Source: CAYXBG01 sp964463145 (GTDB taxonomy: Bacteria > Acidobacteriota > UBA6911 > RPQK01 > CBDAPI01). From it: 7,717 nucleotides of DNA. The stretch lies in NCBI GenBank assembly GCA_964463145.1, contig CAYXBG010000082.1:1-7717 (forward strand), read 5' to 3'. Positions 1-6,595 of this stretch are shown in pieces (position 1 is the first letter of the stretch; the number at the start of each line of letters is the position of its first letter). The position numbers and the translations under genes were made by a program. Below the pieces are notes generated by a model, which was not told the origin of the DNA, did no database searches, and saw only the letters and a program-made list of their open reading frames with translations.

Positions 1-18
1 TGAAACACCCCGGAAGAC

Positions 19-1272
19 TTGCTAGAATCCGTCCAAGTGACTAAGAAGAAACAGTCTGATCCAGACGGGAATCGAAACTCGTCCAACCTGGGGCGGAGGA
101 CGTTTCTGGGCAGTGCCCTTTCTCTGGCCTACGCCGGTGCAAAAACCTCGTCCCTGCAGGCCGCCGCGTCCACCTCCTTTCCGGCCCATCACCTGGGATG
201 CCCGATCTGGTGCGACAAGGGTGGCCTGATCGAGCCTACTCGGCCTTCACAGGAAAAAGAGGTCAGGCAGTTCATCCAGAAGTGCTTCGATCACGGCGTG
301 ACCCGACTCTTTCCCTGGACGGGGTCACGGGTCCTGGTCGACGCCGCCCACGAAAAGAACATCCGGGTCGACCCCTATCTGGCCTTTAATTCGCATGGCC
401 GCAAGCGCAGAGTCTACAGCTGGTCTCTCGACTACCCTCGTTTCCCGATCGAGTCTCCGCAGGCCAAGCGCCTCCTGGATCGGCATCGGCCCATCTGGTC
501 TCACCCGTCTCCCGACGAAGAACTGACCGATTTTGCCGCACAGCACCCAGGCTGGTGGGCTCTGGATCGAGATCACACCCGAACTTTGAAGATGGGTGGA
601 AAACGTCTCATGAGCCTGGCTGTCCCTGAAGTCCGCGCGCATGAGATTGAACTGTACCTGGCCCTGCTGGACGACACTGGCGGCGACGGGATCCAGGTCG
701 AGTTCGTATCCCTGAACGAAGACGCCAATGGGGTCACGATTTTCGGCTACGAATCCCCCATGGTGGATGCCTTTCGCCGGGCCTCCGGAAAAGACCCGAA
801 GACGCTGCCCAACCAGGATCCTGACTGGGTCCAGTTCCGAGCCGATCAGGTGACCGAGTGCATGAGAGAGTTAAGGCAGCAGCAGCAGCGAAAGGACCCG
901 AATGCCGTCTTGTCAGTGGCGGCCAGCAATCGAGAACAAGGGGACTACATCAAAGTCGGCCAGGACTGGTCCCGCTGGGTGGCCGAGGATCTCTTCGATG
1001 AGTACTATCTCTGGTTTCCCACCACCAGCGACCTGGAAACGATCGGGCGTCAGGTCAGTCAGATGGCCGAGATCGTCGCTGGCCGGCGACCCCTGGTGGC
1101 GGAAATCTCCTGCTATCACCTGGGCAGTATCCAGGACCCCAAACGACTGCTCCAGGCGGCCCGACGGGCCAAGGCCAATGGCGCCGATTCGGTGGGACTC
1201 TATCGCAGCCACTCGGTGGATCAGTTGGACCTGTGGCCGGTGGTCTCTCAGATCGCCAGGCTCTTTTCGTAG
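19..1272 (+). CDS. Tat-exported GHL10-like (family-10-like) glycoside hydrolase TIM-barrel protein, putative
   Basis: The 417-residue protein begins with a twin-arginine signal: GRRTFLG at residues 25-31, then a short hydrophobic stretch and an alanine-rich end near 48-50, so export as a folded protein is likely. The mature part resembles GHL10/DUF4015-like TIM barrels. It has HPGWW (176-180), PEVR (203-206), DGIQVEFV (223-230), an FGYE...FRRASGKDP stretch (242-260) and DEYYLWFP (327-334), the order seen in that superfamily. The usual acidic position after DGI is occupied by E228. The substrate is unknown; a polysaccharide or glycoside is a guess from the fold. The start is uncertain: TTG at 19 has GGAAG only 2 bases upstream, and GTG at 37 is the other choice; both keep the Tat motif. 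An in-frame stop at 1-3 rules out a longer protein. Four CAG codons give Q287-290. The DNA is much richer in GC than the other genes here, suggesting transfer. Confidence 0.72.
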   Translation: MLESVQVTKKKQSDPDGNRNSSNLGRRTFLGSALSLAYAGAKTSSLQAAASTSFPAHHLGCPIWCDKGGLIEPTRPSQEKEVRQFIQKCFDHGVTRLFPWTGSRVLVDAAHEKNIRVDPYLAFNSHGRKRRVYSWSLDYPRFPIESPQAKRLLDRHRPIWSHPSPDEELTDFAAQHPGWWALDRDHTRTLKMGGKRLMSLAVPEVRAHEIELYLALLDDTGGDGIQVEFVSLNEDANGVTIFGYESPMVDAFRRASGKDPKTLPNQDPDWVQFRADQVTECMRELRQQQQRKDPNAVLSVAASNREQGDYIKVGQDWSRWVAEDLFDEYYLWFPTTSDLETIGRQVSQMAEIVAGRRPLVAEISCYHLGSIQDPKRLLQAARRAKANGADSVGLYRSHSVDQLDLWPVVSQIARLFS

Positions 1273-1318
1273 ACAGGTTCCCGAGAATAGTTTGAAAGTT
1301 GTATTCGGATGGGTCGAA

Positions 1319-1395
1319 TGGCGCGCCCGGCAAGATTCGAACTTGCGACCTCCGGTTTCGTAGACCGGCGCTCTATCCAACTGAGCTACGAGCGC
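1319..1395 (-). tRNA. tRNA-Arg (anticodon ACG)
   Basis: The minus strand folds into a complete 77-nt cloverleaf. The acceptor stem pairs 1389-1395 with 1323-1329 (GCGCTCG with CGGGCGC, one G-T wobble). The D stem is GCTC/GAGC, the anticodon stem is CCGGT/ACCGG around the loop CTACGAA, and the T stem is GCAAG/CTTGC with loop TTCGAAT. The anticodon ACG lies at 1359-1361. Its first A is normally converted to inosine by TadA, so it would read CGU, CGC and CGA. The discriminator base is G and the CCA end is encoded (1319-1321). The 3' end points left, toward the GC-rich gene ending at 1272, which is the usual side for integration of mobile DNA at a tRNA gene. Confidence 0.97.
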
Positions 1396-1408
1396 AACCA
1401 GAGGCGAA

Positions 1409-1417
1409 AGTGTAGCA
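1409..1417 (-). promoter_or_regulatory. Candidate extended -10 promoter for tRNA-Arg
   Basis: On the minus strand the sequence TGCTACACT matches the extended -10 form TGnTAnnnT. It would start transcription about 7 bases before the mature tRNA 5' end at 1395. No good -35 box lies at 16-18 bp, which is tolerated in extended -10 promoters. The call rests on position and motif only. Confidence 0.4.
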
Positions 1418-1539
1418 TAGTTCGTGGGGGTGGATTGACATTCGGCAATTATATCCAACGGAGGCTAACCTCTTTGATTCTATCCTCTGTATAGGGTTAT
1501 CTGAGTGGAGATTAATCTGTTTGGATAGGAGTTGAAAAT

Positions 1540-1974
1540 ATGGAATTTGAACACGAACAGCGACTTCGGGTGCGTTATGCAGAAACTGATCAGATGGGAG
1601 TTGTCTACTACGCTAACTATCTGACCTGGTTTGAAGTCGGAAGGGTTGAATACTGTCGGGCTATTGGGGTTCTTTACGACGAGATGGAGAAAGCAGCCAA
1701 GTGCTTCCTAGCTGTGGTCGAAGCCAACTGCCGATACCATGAGCCATTAACTTATGATACAGAATTTGTAATCCGCACAAGACTTACTCATTTCAAGGGA
1801 ATTTTCTTAGCTTTTGACTACAGACTACTTAATCTAGATGGTTCTGGTCCTTTGGCGGTAGGCTGGACAAAACACATAGTTGTAGGTCCGAACGGAAAGC
1901 CTAAAAACATTCCTCATCCATATGCGGGCTTGCTCAAGTCCGGAACTCCTACTTTCGGATCCGAGGTGGAGTAA
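1540..1974 (+). CDS. Acyl-CoA thioesterase, YbgC/4HBT hotdog family
   Basis: The 144-residue protein is a single hotdog domain, the normal length for YbgC/4-hydroxybenzoyl-CoA thioesterase-like enzymes. The family signature is clear at residues 12-36: RYAETDQMGVVYYANY followed by LTWFEVGRVEY. D17 is the expected catalytic aspartate on the family model; Y24 stands where many relatives have histidine, a common variant. Such enzymes hydrolyse acyl-CoA, or acyl-ACP, thioesters in the cytoplasm; the chain preference cannot be read from the sequence. The ATG at 1540 has an AGGAG at 1527-1531, 8 bases upstream, so the start is well supported. The gene is monocistronic here: the tRNA upstream is on the other strand and the next gene is convergent, ending 65 bases away. 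It lacks the tol-pal neighbours that often accompany ybgC, so no gene symbol is given. Its composition is AT-richer than the gene to the left of the tRNA. Confidence 0.9.
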   Translation: MEFEHEQRLRVRYAETDQMGVVYYANYLTWFEVGRVEYCRAIGVLYDEMEKAAKCFLAVVEANCRYHEPLTYDTEFVIRTRLTHFKGIFLAFDYRLLNLDGSGPLAVGWTKHIVVGPNGKPKNIPHPYAGLLKSGTPTFGSEVE

Positions 1975-2039
1975 ATATAGAGTTGGGATATATCGGGTTA
2001 TGCTGAAAGCTATTTGAACCATTCCAGCTTTGTATTGGG

Positions 2040-4232
2040 TTAAAAATCAAATGAATGAGTAAACTTTGCCAATAGAGTTCTATTTGTGAAGTTGGAGTGG
2101 GGATCTGTGTAATCTCGCCCTTCGTTGTAAACAAGAAAGAAATCATCTCCTGGTCTATAAATGAAGTTGAGTCGAAAATTGACAGCGAACTCATCTCTCA
2201 CATTGTTGTATTGCACTGTAGTATCTGTGAGGAGACGGTTACTGAAATTATAGTTGACTCGAGTGTTGATGGCCTGAGCAGTGAAGCTACCCATAGGAAG
2301 AGTCACTTTGTTTAGGTTGAGACTCGCGTTCACTGAAAAGTGTGGATTCAGTCTGATAATAGGTCCTACATCTGCCGTCATAATATTCCCATTGTAAAAT
2401 TGACCAGCCGTGCCCCTGAACTGTCCGGTAACTCTCCCTTTTCGGGCTCCGCGCACAAACATCCTTGCCTGCGTGAACTCGTAGCTTCCCATTGGAATTG
2501 ACACATCGGGGTGTACATCGAAAGGCTTTTCCAAGAACTGATATTCGCGACGCACCCCCATTCCTATAAAATCGCCTCTTTCTAGGCTCATTCCTCCGAA
2601 AACCTCGTTTCTTCGAGTCTCCATGAAGTCACGGTGACTGGTAAACCATGTATGGGTGGTTGTTAGATGATATTGGCGGATCCAGGTCTTGTTACCGGGA
2701 CGTGGTCTCCAGCCGAAGCGTACGAAGTGCTTGGTAGTGTCATCCCTGCGAATGTATCCAGTCTCAGGGCTGAAGTTTTTACCTATCGAGAGGCGATGCA
2801 TGTCTACTTCTAGGGTGTCTGACCTCCAGCGCACCTGTCCTTGATAGGCCTGGTTGTTGTCCTTTTTGTTTCCCGACTCAGACTCGGCAAAAAATCCAAA
2901 GAGAGTTAGTTTGTCGAAAAGAACGAAGTTGCCATCGATTCCGGCCACGCGATTTGAACCCCCTTCCTCGGTCATACTGGCATTTGTTACGATACCGCCG
3001 ACGTAGGAGCGTTTAAGCAGGCGGCGCTTGATACGAAGAACTCCGAAATTTGAACCTGTCAGGCCTTCTTGGCTTCGTGTCTGCATATTGATTACGCCGA
3101 ACTGAAATCCATCTATATCCCCGGTTACCTTTGCGCCACCTAAAATAGGGATCTGATTGGAATCTTTGAGACCGATACGTCGACTATAGAATGCGATTAC
3201 CTCAGGAGGTCGACTACTCCTGCCAGTCCGAGCTGCCCCAAAATCAAAAACCCCAGCGCCTTCTAGGAAAAACTCTCTCTTCTCGGGAAAGAACAGTGAG
3301 AAGCGAGTCATATTGACCATGGATTGATCCACTTCCGCCTGTGCAAAGTCCGGGTTCACCGTGATATCCGCAGTGATAGATGGAGTTATCGCAATCTTAA
3401 TATCCTCTAGCCCTACCTGGGAGTTGTTGTCAAAATAAGTGCTACCTGAATGGTCATTGGGGAGTTGAGATACTCCTCCAATGACGTAGGGTTTTACCCT
3501 TAACCGAAGGCCCGCACCAATTCGATCCAGTTGTTCCAAGTGCCCAGCTTGGGAAACAGTCCAAAAGTTGTAATCTCGAGGATATCCGGCCCAATAGGTC
3601 TGTTCATTTTTTCGTCGGATAATTCTTTCAAAGTTTAGCCCCCAGGTTTGCACATCTGAGTTCTGACTGCGCAGGCTCTTGAAAGGAATGCTGATTTCGA
3701 CGGTCCAGCCTTTGGCGTCAACCCGTCCGACGGAAGACCACTTTTCGTCCCACTGTACATTCATGTTGAAATTTTCATCTGTGACTATGGCGTCCATGCG
3801 AGTTCCCAGATGATTCGTCGAGAAAATGTACCCATTACGGTGGTCGTGATAAGTGTCTAGTAGAATTCTGAAGACGTCGTCGTTTTCCAGAATGTCATCC
3901 CGCCTTAACTCTCGAGCGATAATCTTTTCTGGTGCAGAATCGAAGCAGCGCACACCGAAGAAAATAGCGCTATTGGTGTATATAATGCGGACTTCGGTTT
4001 GTTCCGTGGCCGGTTCTCCTTCACGAGGATCTCTCTGAATGAAATTACCGGCTATCGGTGCTCTTACCCAAATAGCTTCATCCAGGTGTCCATCGATTGA
4101 GGGGGTCTCATTTTCGGGAATTCGCAGAGGTGTTATAGAGGGAGGTGGAAGATGAGATCTGACTTCTGCTGCTTTTACTGAAAGACTTGAGAGACCGAGC
4201 AAGATTAACAGAGATAAAGGAATGTATCTCAA
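2040..4232 (-). CDS. CBM9-like / DUF5916 exported, probably outer-membrane protein
   Basis: The 730-residue protein has a Sec signal peptide (hydrophobic core LSLLILLGLSSL at 6-17, likely cleavage after VKA near 21). A CBM9-like domain follows, roughly 35-235, with the typical IDGHLDEAIW at 46-55 and ENDDVFRILLDTYHD near 116-130. The remainder matches the DUF5916 region found with it in environmental Gram-negatives, including TVNPDFAQAEVDQ (291-303) and FPEKREFFLEG (315-325). The C-terminal half has alternating aromatic and polar strands and ends in SFDF with a terminal phenylalanine, as in outer-membrane barrels. The role is unknown; a glycan-binding or transport function is an inference. 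No ATG or GTG is in frame back to the stop at 4320-4322, so the TTG at 4230-4232 is taken as start, placing the signal peptide normally; its Shine-Dalgarno is poor. It is convergent with the thioesterase gene and divergent from the acyltransferase gene. Confidence 0.88.
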   Translation of the reverse strand: MRYIPLSLLILLGLSSLSVKAAEVRSHLPPPSITPLRIPENETPSIDGHLDEAIWVRAPIAGNFIQRDPREGEPATEQTEVRIIYTNSAIFFGVRCFDSAPEKIIARELRRDDILENDDVFRILLDTYHDHRNGYIFSTNHLGTRMDAIVTDENFNMNVQWDEKWSSVGRVDAKGWTVEISIPFKSLRSQNSDVQTWGLNFERIIRRKNEQTYWAGYPRDYNFWTVSQAGHLEQLDRIGAGLRLRVKPYVIGGVSQLPNDHSGSTYFDNNSQVGLEDIKIAITPSITADITVNPDFAQAEVDQSMVNMTRFSLFFPEKREFFLEGAGVFDFGAARTGRSSRPPEVIAFYSRRIGLKDSNQIPILGGAKVTGDIDGFQFGVINMQTRSQEGLTGSNFGVLRIKRRLLKRSYVGGIVTNASMTEEGGSNRVAGIDGNFVLFDKLTLFGFFAESESGNKKDNNQAYQGQVRWRSDTLEVDMHRLSIGKNFSPETGYIRRDDTTKHFVRFGWRPRPGNKTWIRQYHLTTTHTWFTSHRDFMETRRNEVFGGMSLERGDFIGMGVRREYQFLEKPFDVHPDVSIPMGSYEFTQARMFVRGARKGRVTGQFRGTAGQFYNGNIMTADVGPIIRLNPHFSVNASLNLNKVTLPMGSFTAQAINTRVNYNFSNRLLTDTTVQYNNVRDEFAVNFRLNFIYRPGDDFFLVYNEGRDYTDPHSNFTNRTLLAKFTHSFDF

Positions 4233-4318
4233 ATCATATCCGTAGCTGGAGATTTTCTTCGAAGTAATAGTAGTAAAAATATTGCATTGCCTTTCTTTGG
4301 GGAGCCTAGTTTGTGGTG

Positions 4319-4348
4319 ATTATGCATCAGTTCCTAGAGTTCGGGCAA
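4319..4348 (-). promoter_or_regulatory. Candidate sigma70-type promoter for the CBM9/DUF5916 gene
   Basis: The minus strand carries TTGCCC (4343-4348), an 18-bp spacer and CATAAT (4319-4324), matching the -35/-10 consensus at 4 of 6 and 5 of 6 positions. Transcription would start near 4312, giving a leader of about 80 nt before the TTG start. It is judged by eye and assumes an E. coli-like consensus. Confidence 0.42.
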
Positions 4349-4363
4349 TATAACAGTTTGTCT

Positions 4364-4393
4364 TTGAGCTTCAGGGTGCTGTGAGGCTATAAC
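4364..4393 (+). promoter_or_regulatory. Candidate sigma70-type promoter for the acyltransferase gene
   Basis: TTGAGC (4364-4369) and TATAAC (4388-4393) are separated by 18 bp, matching consensus at 4 of 6 and 5 of 6 positions. The start point would be near 4400, about 45 bases before the GTG start at 4446. The -10 box lies inside the dyad at 4372-4414, so a protein binding the dyad could block it. Confidence 0.42.
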
Positions 4394-4414
4394 TGTGGTA
4401 GCCTGCTCGCCCTG
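4372..4414. repeat. Two-part inverted repeat over the -10 region
   Basis: The inner arms AGGCTA (4384-4389) and TAGCCT (4399-4404) are perfect complements around 9 bases. The outer arms CAGGGTG (4372-4378) and CGCCCTG (4408-4414) are complementary apart from one T-G. Because the predicted start point lies inside, it is more likely a DNA operator than an RNA hairpin for the rightward gene. No regulator is identified. Confidence 0.45.
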
Positions 4415-4445
4415 CATGAATCGTTGAGATCATCAGAGGTGCATC

Positions 4446-5381
4446 GTGAAAGTGTTACTTAATGGCTTTGTTTATGTGCTGATTAGGTTCGCGTTTTTTT
4501 GGCTACGTCTCCTACCTTATTTAGTAAGCCGCACCCTATGTCGGATCTTCGCTGGTTTTATCTGGGAGATGGATTCCAAGCATCGACGCATAGGGATGCT
4601 AAATCTTTCCTTTGCTTTCCCTGATTCTCCACCATCCTGGCACGCAGATGTTCTTCGCAGAAGTTTTTATCAGCTGGGAAACCTTGCAGCCGAAGTTGCT
4701 CGTCTACCTCAAATGAGGCGTGAGGAAGTGATATCAAAAGTGACTTACGAGATTGATCGAGGATTAGCAAACTACTTAGCAGGGAAGCAAGATGGAAGAG
4801 GTCTGCTTTTTGTTACCGCCCACATTGGGGCATGGGAGTTACTCCCGGCTGCTCATGCTGCTCGAGGATATCCTCTGAGCTTTCTTGTCCGAGAACTCGA
4901 CAATCCATTTCTAAACAGCTGGAGTCGACAGATTCGTCACAAGTTTGGAAATGAAACCCTCGATAAACGTAACTCTGTGCGGCAGGTGCTAAGAATTCTC
5001 AAGGAAGGAGGTGATGTAGGATTTCTCTTAGATCAAAATGTGCAAGATCGTGAGGCGGTATATGTCTCCTTTTTCGGTAGAGAAGCAGCAACTAGTCCAA
5101 TCGTAGCAGCCTTAGCGATCCAATCCGGTGCTCCAATTGTTGCCGGTTTCATGCTTCCGACCAATCAAGCCGGTCATTATAAGATGCGTTTCTATTCACC
5201 CCTGAGAGCGAATCCAGAAGCAGATAAAGAGAAGGAGGTATTGCGTCTGACTCTTGCGATAAATGAGAGAATTGAGGAGGTGATTCGCGAATTTCCTCAT
5301 TGTTGGCTTTGGGGACACCGACGTTTCAGAACACAATCGGACGGGACGAATCCCTATAATAGCCCTGAAGAGATAGAATGA
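4446..5381 (+). CDS. Lysophospholipid/lipid A acyltransferase, LpxL/HtrB family
   Basis: The 311-residue protein has the length and layout of LpxL/HtrB-type acyltransferases, which add a secondary acyl chain to a lipid A precursor at the inner face of the cytoplasmic membrane. A hydrophobic N-terminal segment (about 7-39) anchors it. The catalytic HX4E motif is TAHIGAWELL at 124-133, with H126 and E131. Other family marks are LLDQNVQDREAVYVSFFGR (194-212), followed by AATSP, and the C-terminal HCWLWGHRRF (285-294). Which acyl chain and acceptor it uses cannot be told, and some family members act on other glycolipids, so no lpxL/M/P symbol is assigned. The start is GTG at 4446 with GAGGT at 4436-4440, 5 bases upstream. 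It is transcribed alone as far as seen; 192 bases separate it from gap. It shares its upstream region with the divergent outer-membrane gene, which may indicate common envelope-related control. Confidence 0.9.
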   Translation: MKVLLNGFVYVLIRFAFFWLRLLPYLVSRTLCRIFAGFIWEMDSKHRRIGMLNLSFAFPDSPPSWHADVLRRSFYQLGNLAAEVARLPQMRREEVISKVTYEIDRGLANYLAGKQDGRGLLFVTAHIGAWELLPAAHAARGYPLSFLVRELDNPFLNSWSRQIRHKFGNETLDKRNSVRQVLRILKEGGDVGFLLDQNVQDREAVYVSFFGREAATSPIVAALAIQSGAPIVAGFMLPTNQAGHYKMRFYSPLRANPEADKEKEVLRLTLAINERIEEVIREFPHCWLWGHRRFRTQSDGTNPYNSPEEIE

Positions 5382-5441
5382 TGAATGTCGGAAAAGAACT
5401 ACTGACTCTGTCCTGAATAAATTCTAACTTGGGAGGGGGGA

Positions 5442-5537
5442 TTGCAACTATTTCATTTTGGTCCTTCATTTTTAATAATACCTTGTGCAAAATGTCCTGT
5501 TCGTACAAGGTTTAGTTTGAGGCTGATTGGCTTTTAG
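5442..5537 (+). CDS. Possible small ORF or leader peptide upstream of gap (31 aa)
   Basis: A TTG at 5442 lies 5 bases after a strong purine-rich Shine-Dalgarno-like run (GGGAGGGGGG, 5431-5440) and opens 31 codons ending at TAG 5535-5537. The peptide is hydrophobic early, contains CAKC at 15-18 and is basic late. It spans the inverted repeat at 5480-5511 and ends 36 bases before the gap ATG. No family is recognised. It could be a leader peptide, a tiny protein or chance. Confidence 0.18.
   Translation: MQLFHFGPSFLIIPCAKCPVRTRFSLRLIGF
5480..5511. repeat. Inverted repeat upstream of gap (terminator or operator)
   Basis: ACCTTGTGC (5480-5488) pairs with GTACAAGGT (5503-5511): 8 Watson-Crick pairs plus one G-U, around a 14-base loop. 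It lies about 100 bases after the acyltransferase stop and 60 before the gap start. The tail TTAGTTT is only moderately T-rich, so an intrinsic terminator is possible but weak. A regulator site for gap-pgk is the alternative. Confidence 0.5.
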
Positions 5538-5563
5538 ATACCGAAGTAGAATTAATTGAGATT

Positions 5564-5569
5564 AGGAGG
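5564..5569 (+). promoter_or_regulatory. Ribosome binding site fixing the gap start
   Basis: AGGAGG lies 4 bases before ATG 5574. A longer reading from TTG 5556 would place this site inside the coding sequence and add MRLGGE before the conserved N-terminus, so ATG 5574 is chosen. Confidence 0.85.
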
Positions 5570-5573
5570 AGAG

Positions 5574-6581
5574 ATGGCAACAAAAGTGGGGATCAATGGG
5601 TTTGGGAGGATCGGTCGGAATGTTTTAAGAGCAGCACTTCAGAAAAATTCGGATCTAGAATTCGTAGCCGTAAATGATTTGACGGATCCCAAAACATTAG
5701 CTCATCTGCTCAAGTACGACTCTGTCTATGGTCGTCTAGGAGCTGATGTGCGAAATGAAGGTGATTTGATTTTGGTAGGTGACCTTAAAATAAAAGTTTT
5801 TTCTGAACCTCAACCCGATCAGATTCCCTGGGGTTCAGTTGGGGTAGACGTAGTGATTGAATCCACCGGCCGTTTCAGAAAAAGAGAGGATGCTAATAAG
5901 CATTTGGGTGATACGGTGAGGAAGGTAATCATATCGGCTCCGGCTGGTGATCCGGATGTGACTATAGCTCTGGGTGTTAATACGGAGTCCTATGACCCAT
6001 CCAGTCATCATATTGTTTCGAATGCCAGTTGTACGACTAATTGCCTAGCACCCGTTGCCAAGGTTTTGCACGAGAATTTTGGGATACAAAAGGGCTTGAT
6101 GACCACTGTGCATAGTTACACGAATGGCCAAAAAATCCTTGATCTGCCTCACTCGGATTTGCGTCGAGCACGTGCTGCTGCAGTATCTATGATCCCGACT
6201 TCGACCGGGGCTGCTAGCGCAGTGGCCTTGGTGCTTCCCGAAATGAAGGGGCGTCTGGACGGAATTTCAATTCGCGTCCCAACCGCTACCGTTTCTTTGG
6301 TAGACCTGGTGGCCACCCTCGAAAAAAATGTCAATGCGGCTGATGTCCAGGATGCTTTCCGTGATGCAGCGGGAGGGGACATGCAGGGCATATTAGCTTA
6401 TACAGATGAGGAATTGGTCTCCTGTGATTTTAGTGGGGACCCTCATTCGGCCACTGTAGATGGCCCATTCGTTCGGAGCCTAGCATCGGACATGGTGAAA
6501 ATACTGGCGTGGTACGACAATGAGTGGGGATATTCAAATCGAGTATTGGATTTGACTCAGTTAATAGGGGTTAACCTGTAG
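5574..6581 (+). CDS. gap: Glyceraldehyde-3-phosphate dehydrogenase, type I
   Basis: This 335-residue enzyme oxidatively phosphorylates glyceraldehyde-3-phosphate to 1,3-bisphosphoglycerate in the cytoplasm with NAD(P). The Rossmann dinucleotide motif is NGFGRIGR at 8-15. The catalytic cysteine is C153 in SNASCTTNCLAP, paired with H180 in TVHSYTNGQ. The substrate loop carries DLRRARAAAVSMIPTSTGAA (195-214), and the C-terminal WYDNEWGYSNR (313-323) is intact. D35 in VNDLTD and the LP pair at 191-192 are features of NAD-preferring enzymes, so glycolytic NAD use is the better guess. The length is normal and no key residue is missing. The start is the ATG with AGGAGG 4 bases upstream. pgk follows after 14 bp, and the gap stop codon overlaps the pgk Shine-Dalgarno, so the pair is very likely an operon. 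No clear promoter was found upstream; an inverted repeat lies at 5480-5511. Confidence 0.97.
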   Translation: MATKVGINGFGRIGRNVLRAALQKNSDLEFVAVNDLTDPKTLAHLLKYDSVYGRLGADVRNEGDLILVGDLKIKVFSEPQPDQIPWGSVGVDVVIESTGRFRKREDANKHLGDTVRKVIISAPAGDPDVTIALGVNTESYDPSSHHIVSNASCTTNCLAPVAKVLHENFGIQKGLMTTVHSYTNGQKILDLPHSDLRRARAAAVSMIPTSTGAASAVALVLPEMKGRLDGISIRVPTATVSLVDLVATLEKNVNAADVQDAFRDAAGGDMQGILAYTDEELVSCDFSGDPHSATVDGPFVRSLASDMVKILAWYDNEWGYSNRVLDLTQLIGVNL

Positions 6582-6595
6582 GAGACTGGATTCCC

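Noticed and set aside
877..888. Four tandem CAG units.
   Set aside because: They simply encode Q287-290 in the left gene; too short to call a functional repeat.
1273..1318. Possible attachment-site remnant between the GC-rich gene and the tRNA.
   Set aside because: No copy of the tRNA 3' end or other direct repeat could be seen in this 46-base gap or elsewhere in the window.
1435..1440. Perfect TTGACA on the plus strand, considered as the -35 box of the thioesterase gene.
   Set aside because: The bases 16-18 further on (about 1457-1463) do not resemble a -10 box; the nearest TATATC is only 9 bases away.
913..1458. Long minus-strand ORF across the end of the GC-rich gene and through the tRNA.
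   Set aside because: It reads through a complete tRNA gene and antisense to a recognisable protein; its translation resembles no family. It is a by-product of high GC.
2006..2031. AAAGCT/AGCTTT inverted repeat between the convergent thioesterase and outer-membrane genes, considered as a bidirectional terminator.
   Set aside because: Only 6 bp with a 14-base loop, AT-rich, and no T-run follows on either strand.
2097..2315. Plus-strand ORF inside the outer-membrane gene.
   Set aside because: It lies fully antisense to a well-supported coding region and has no ribosome site or recognisable content.
5556..5573. TTG start six codons upstream for gap.
   Set aside because: It would put the AGGAGG ribosome site inside the gene and add residues not expected before the conserved ATKVGINGFGRIG start.
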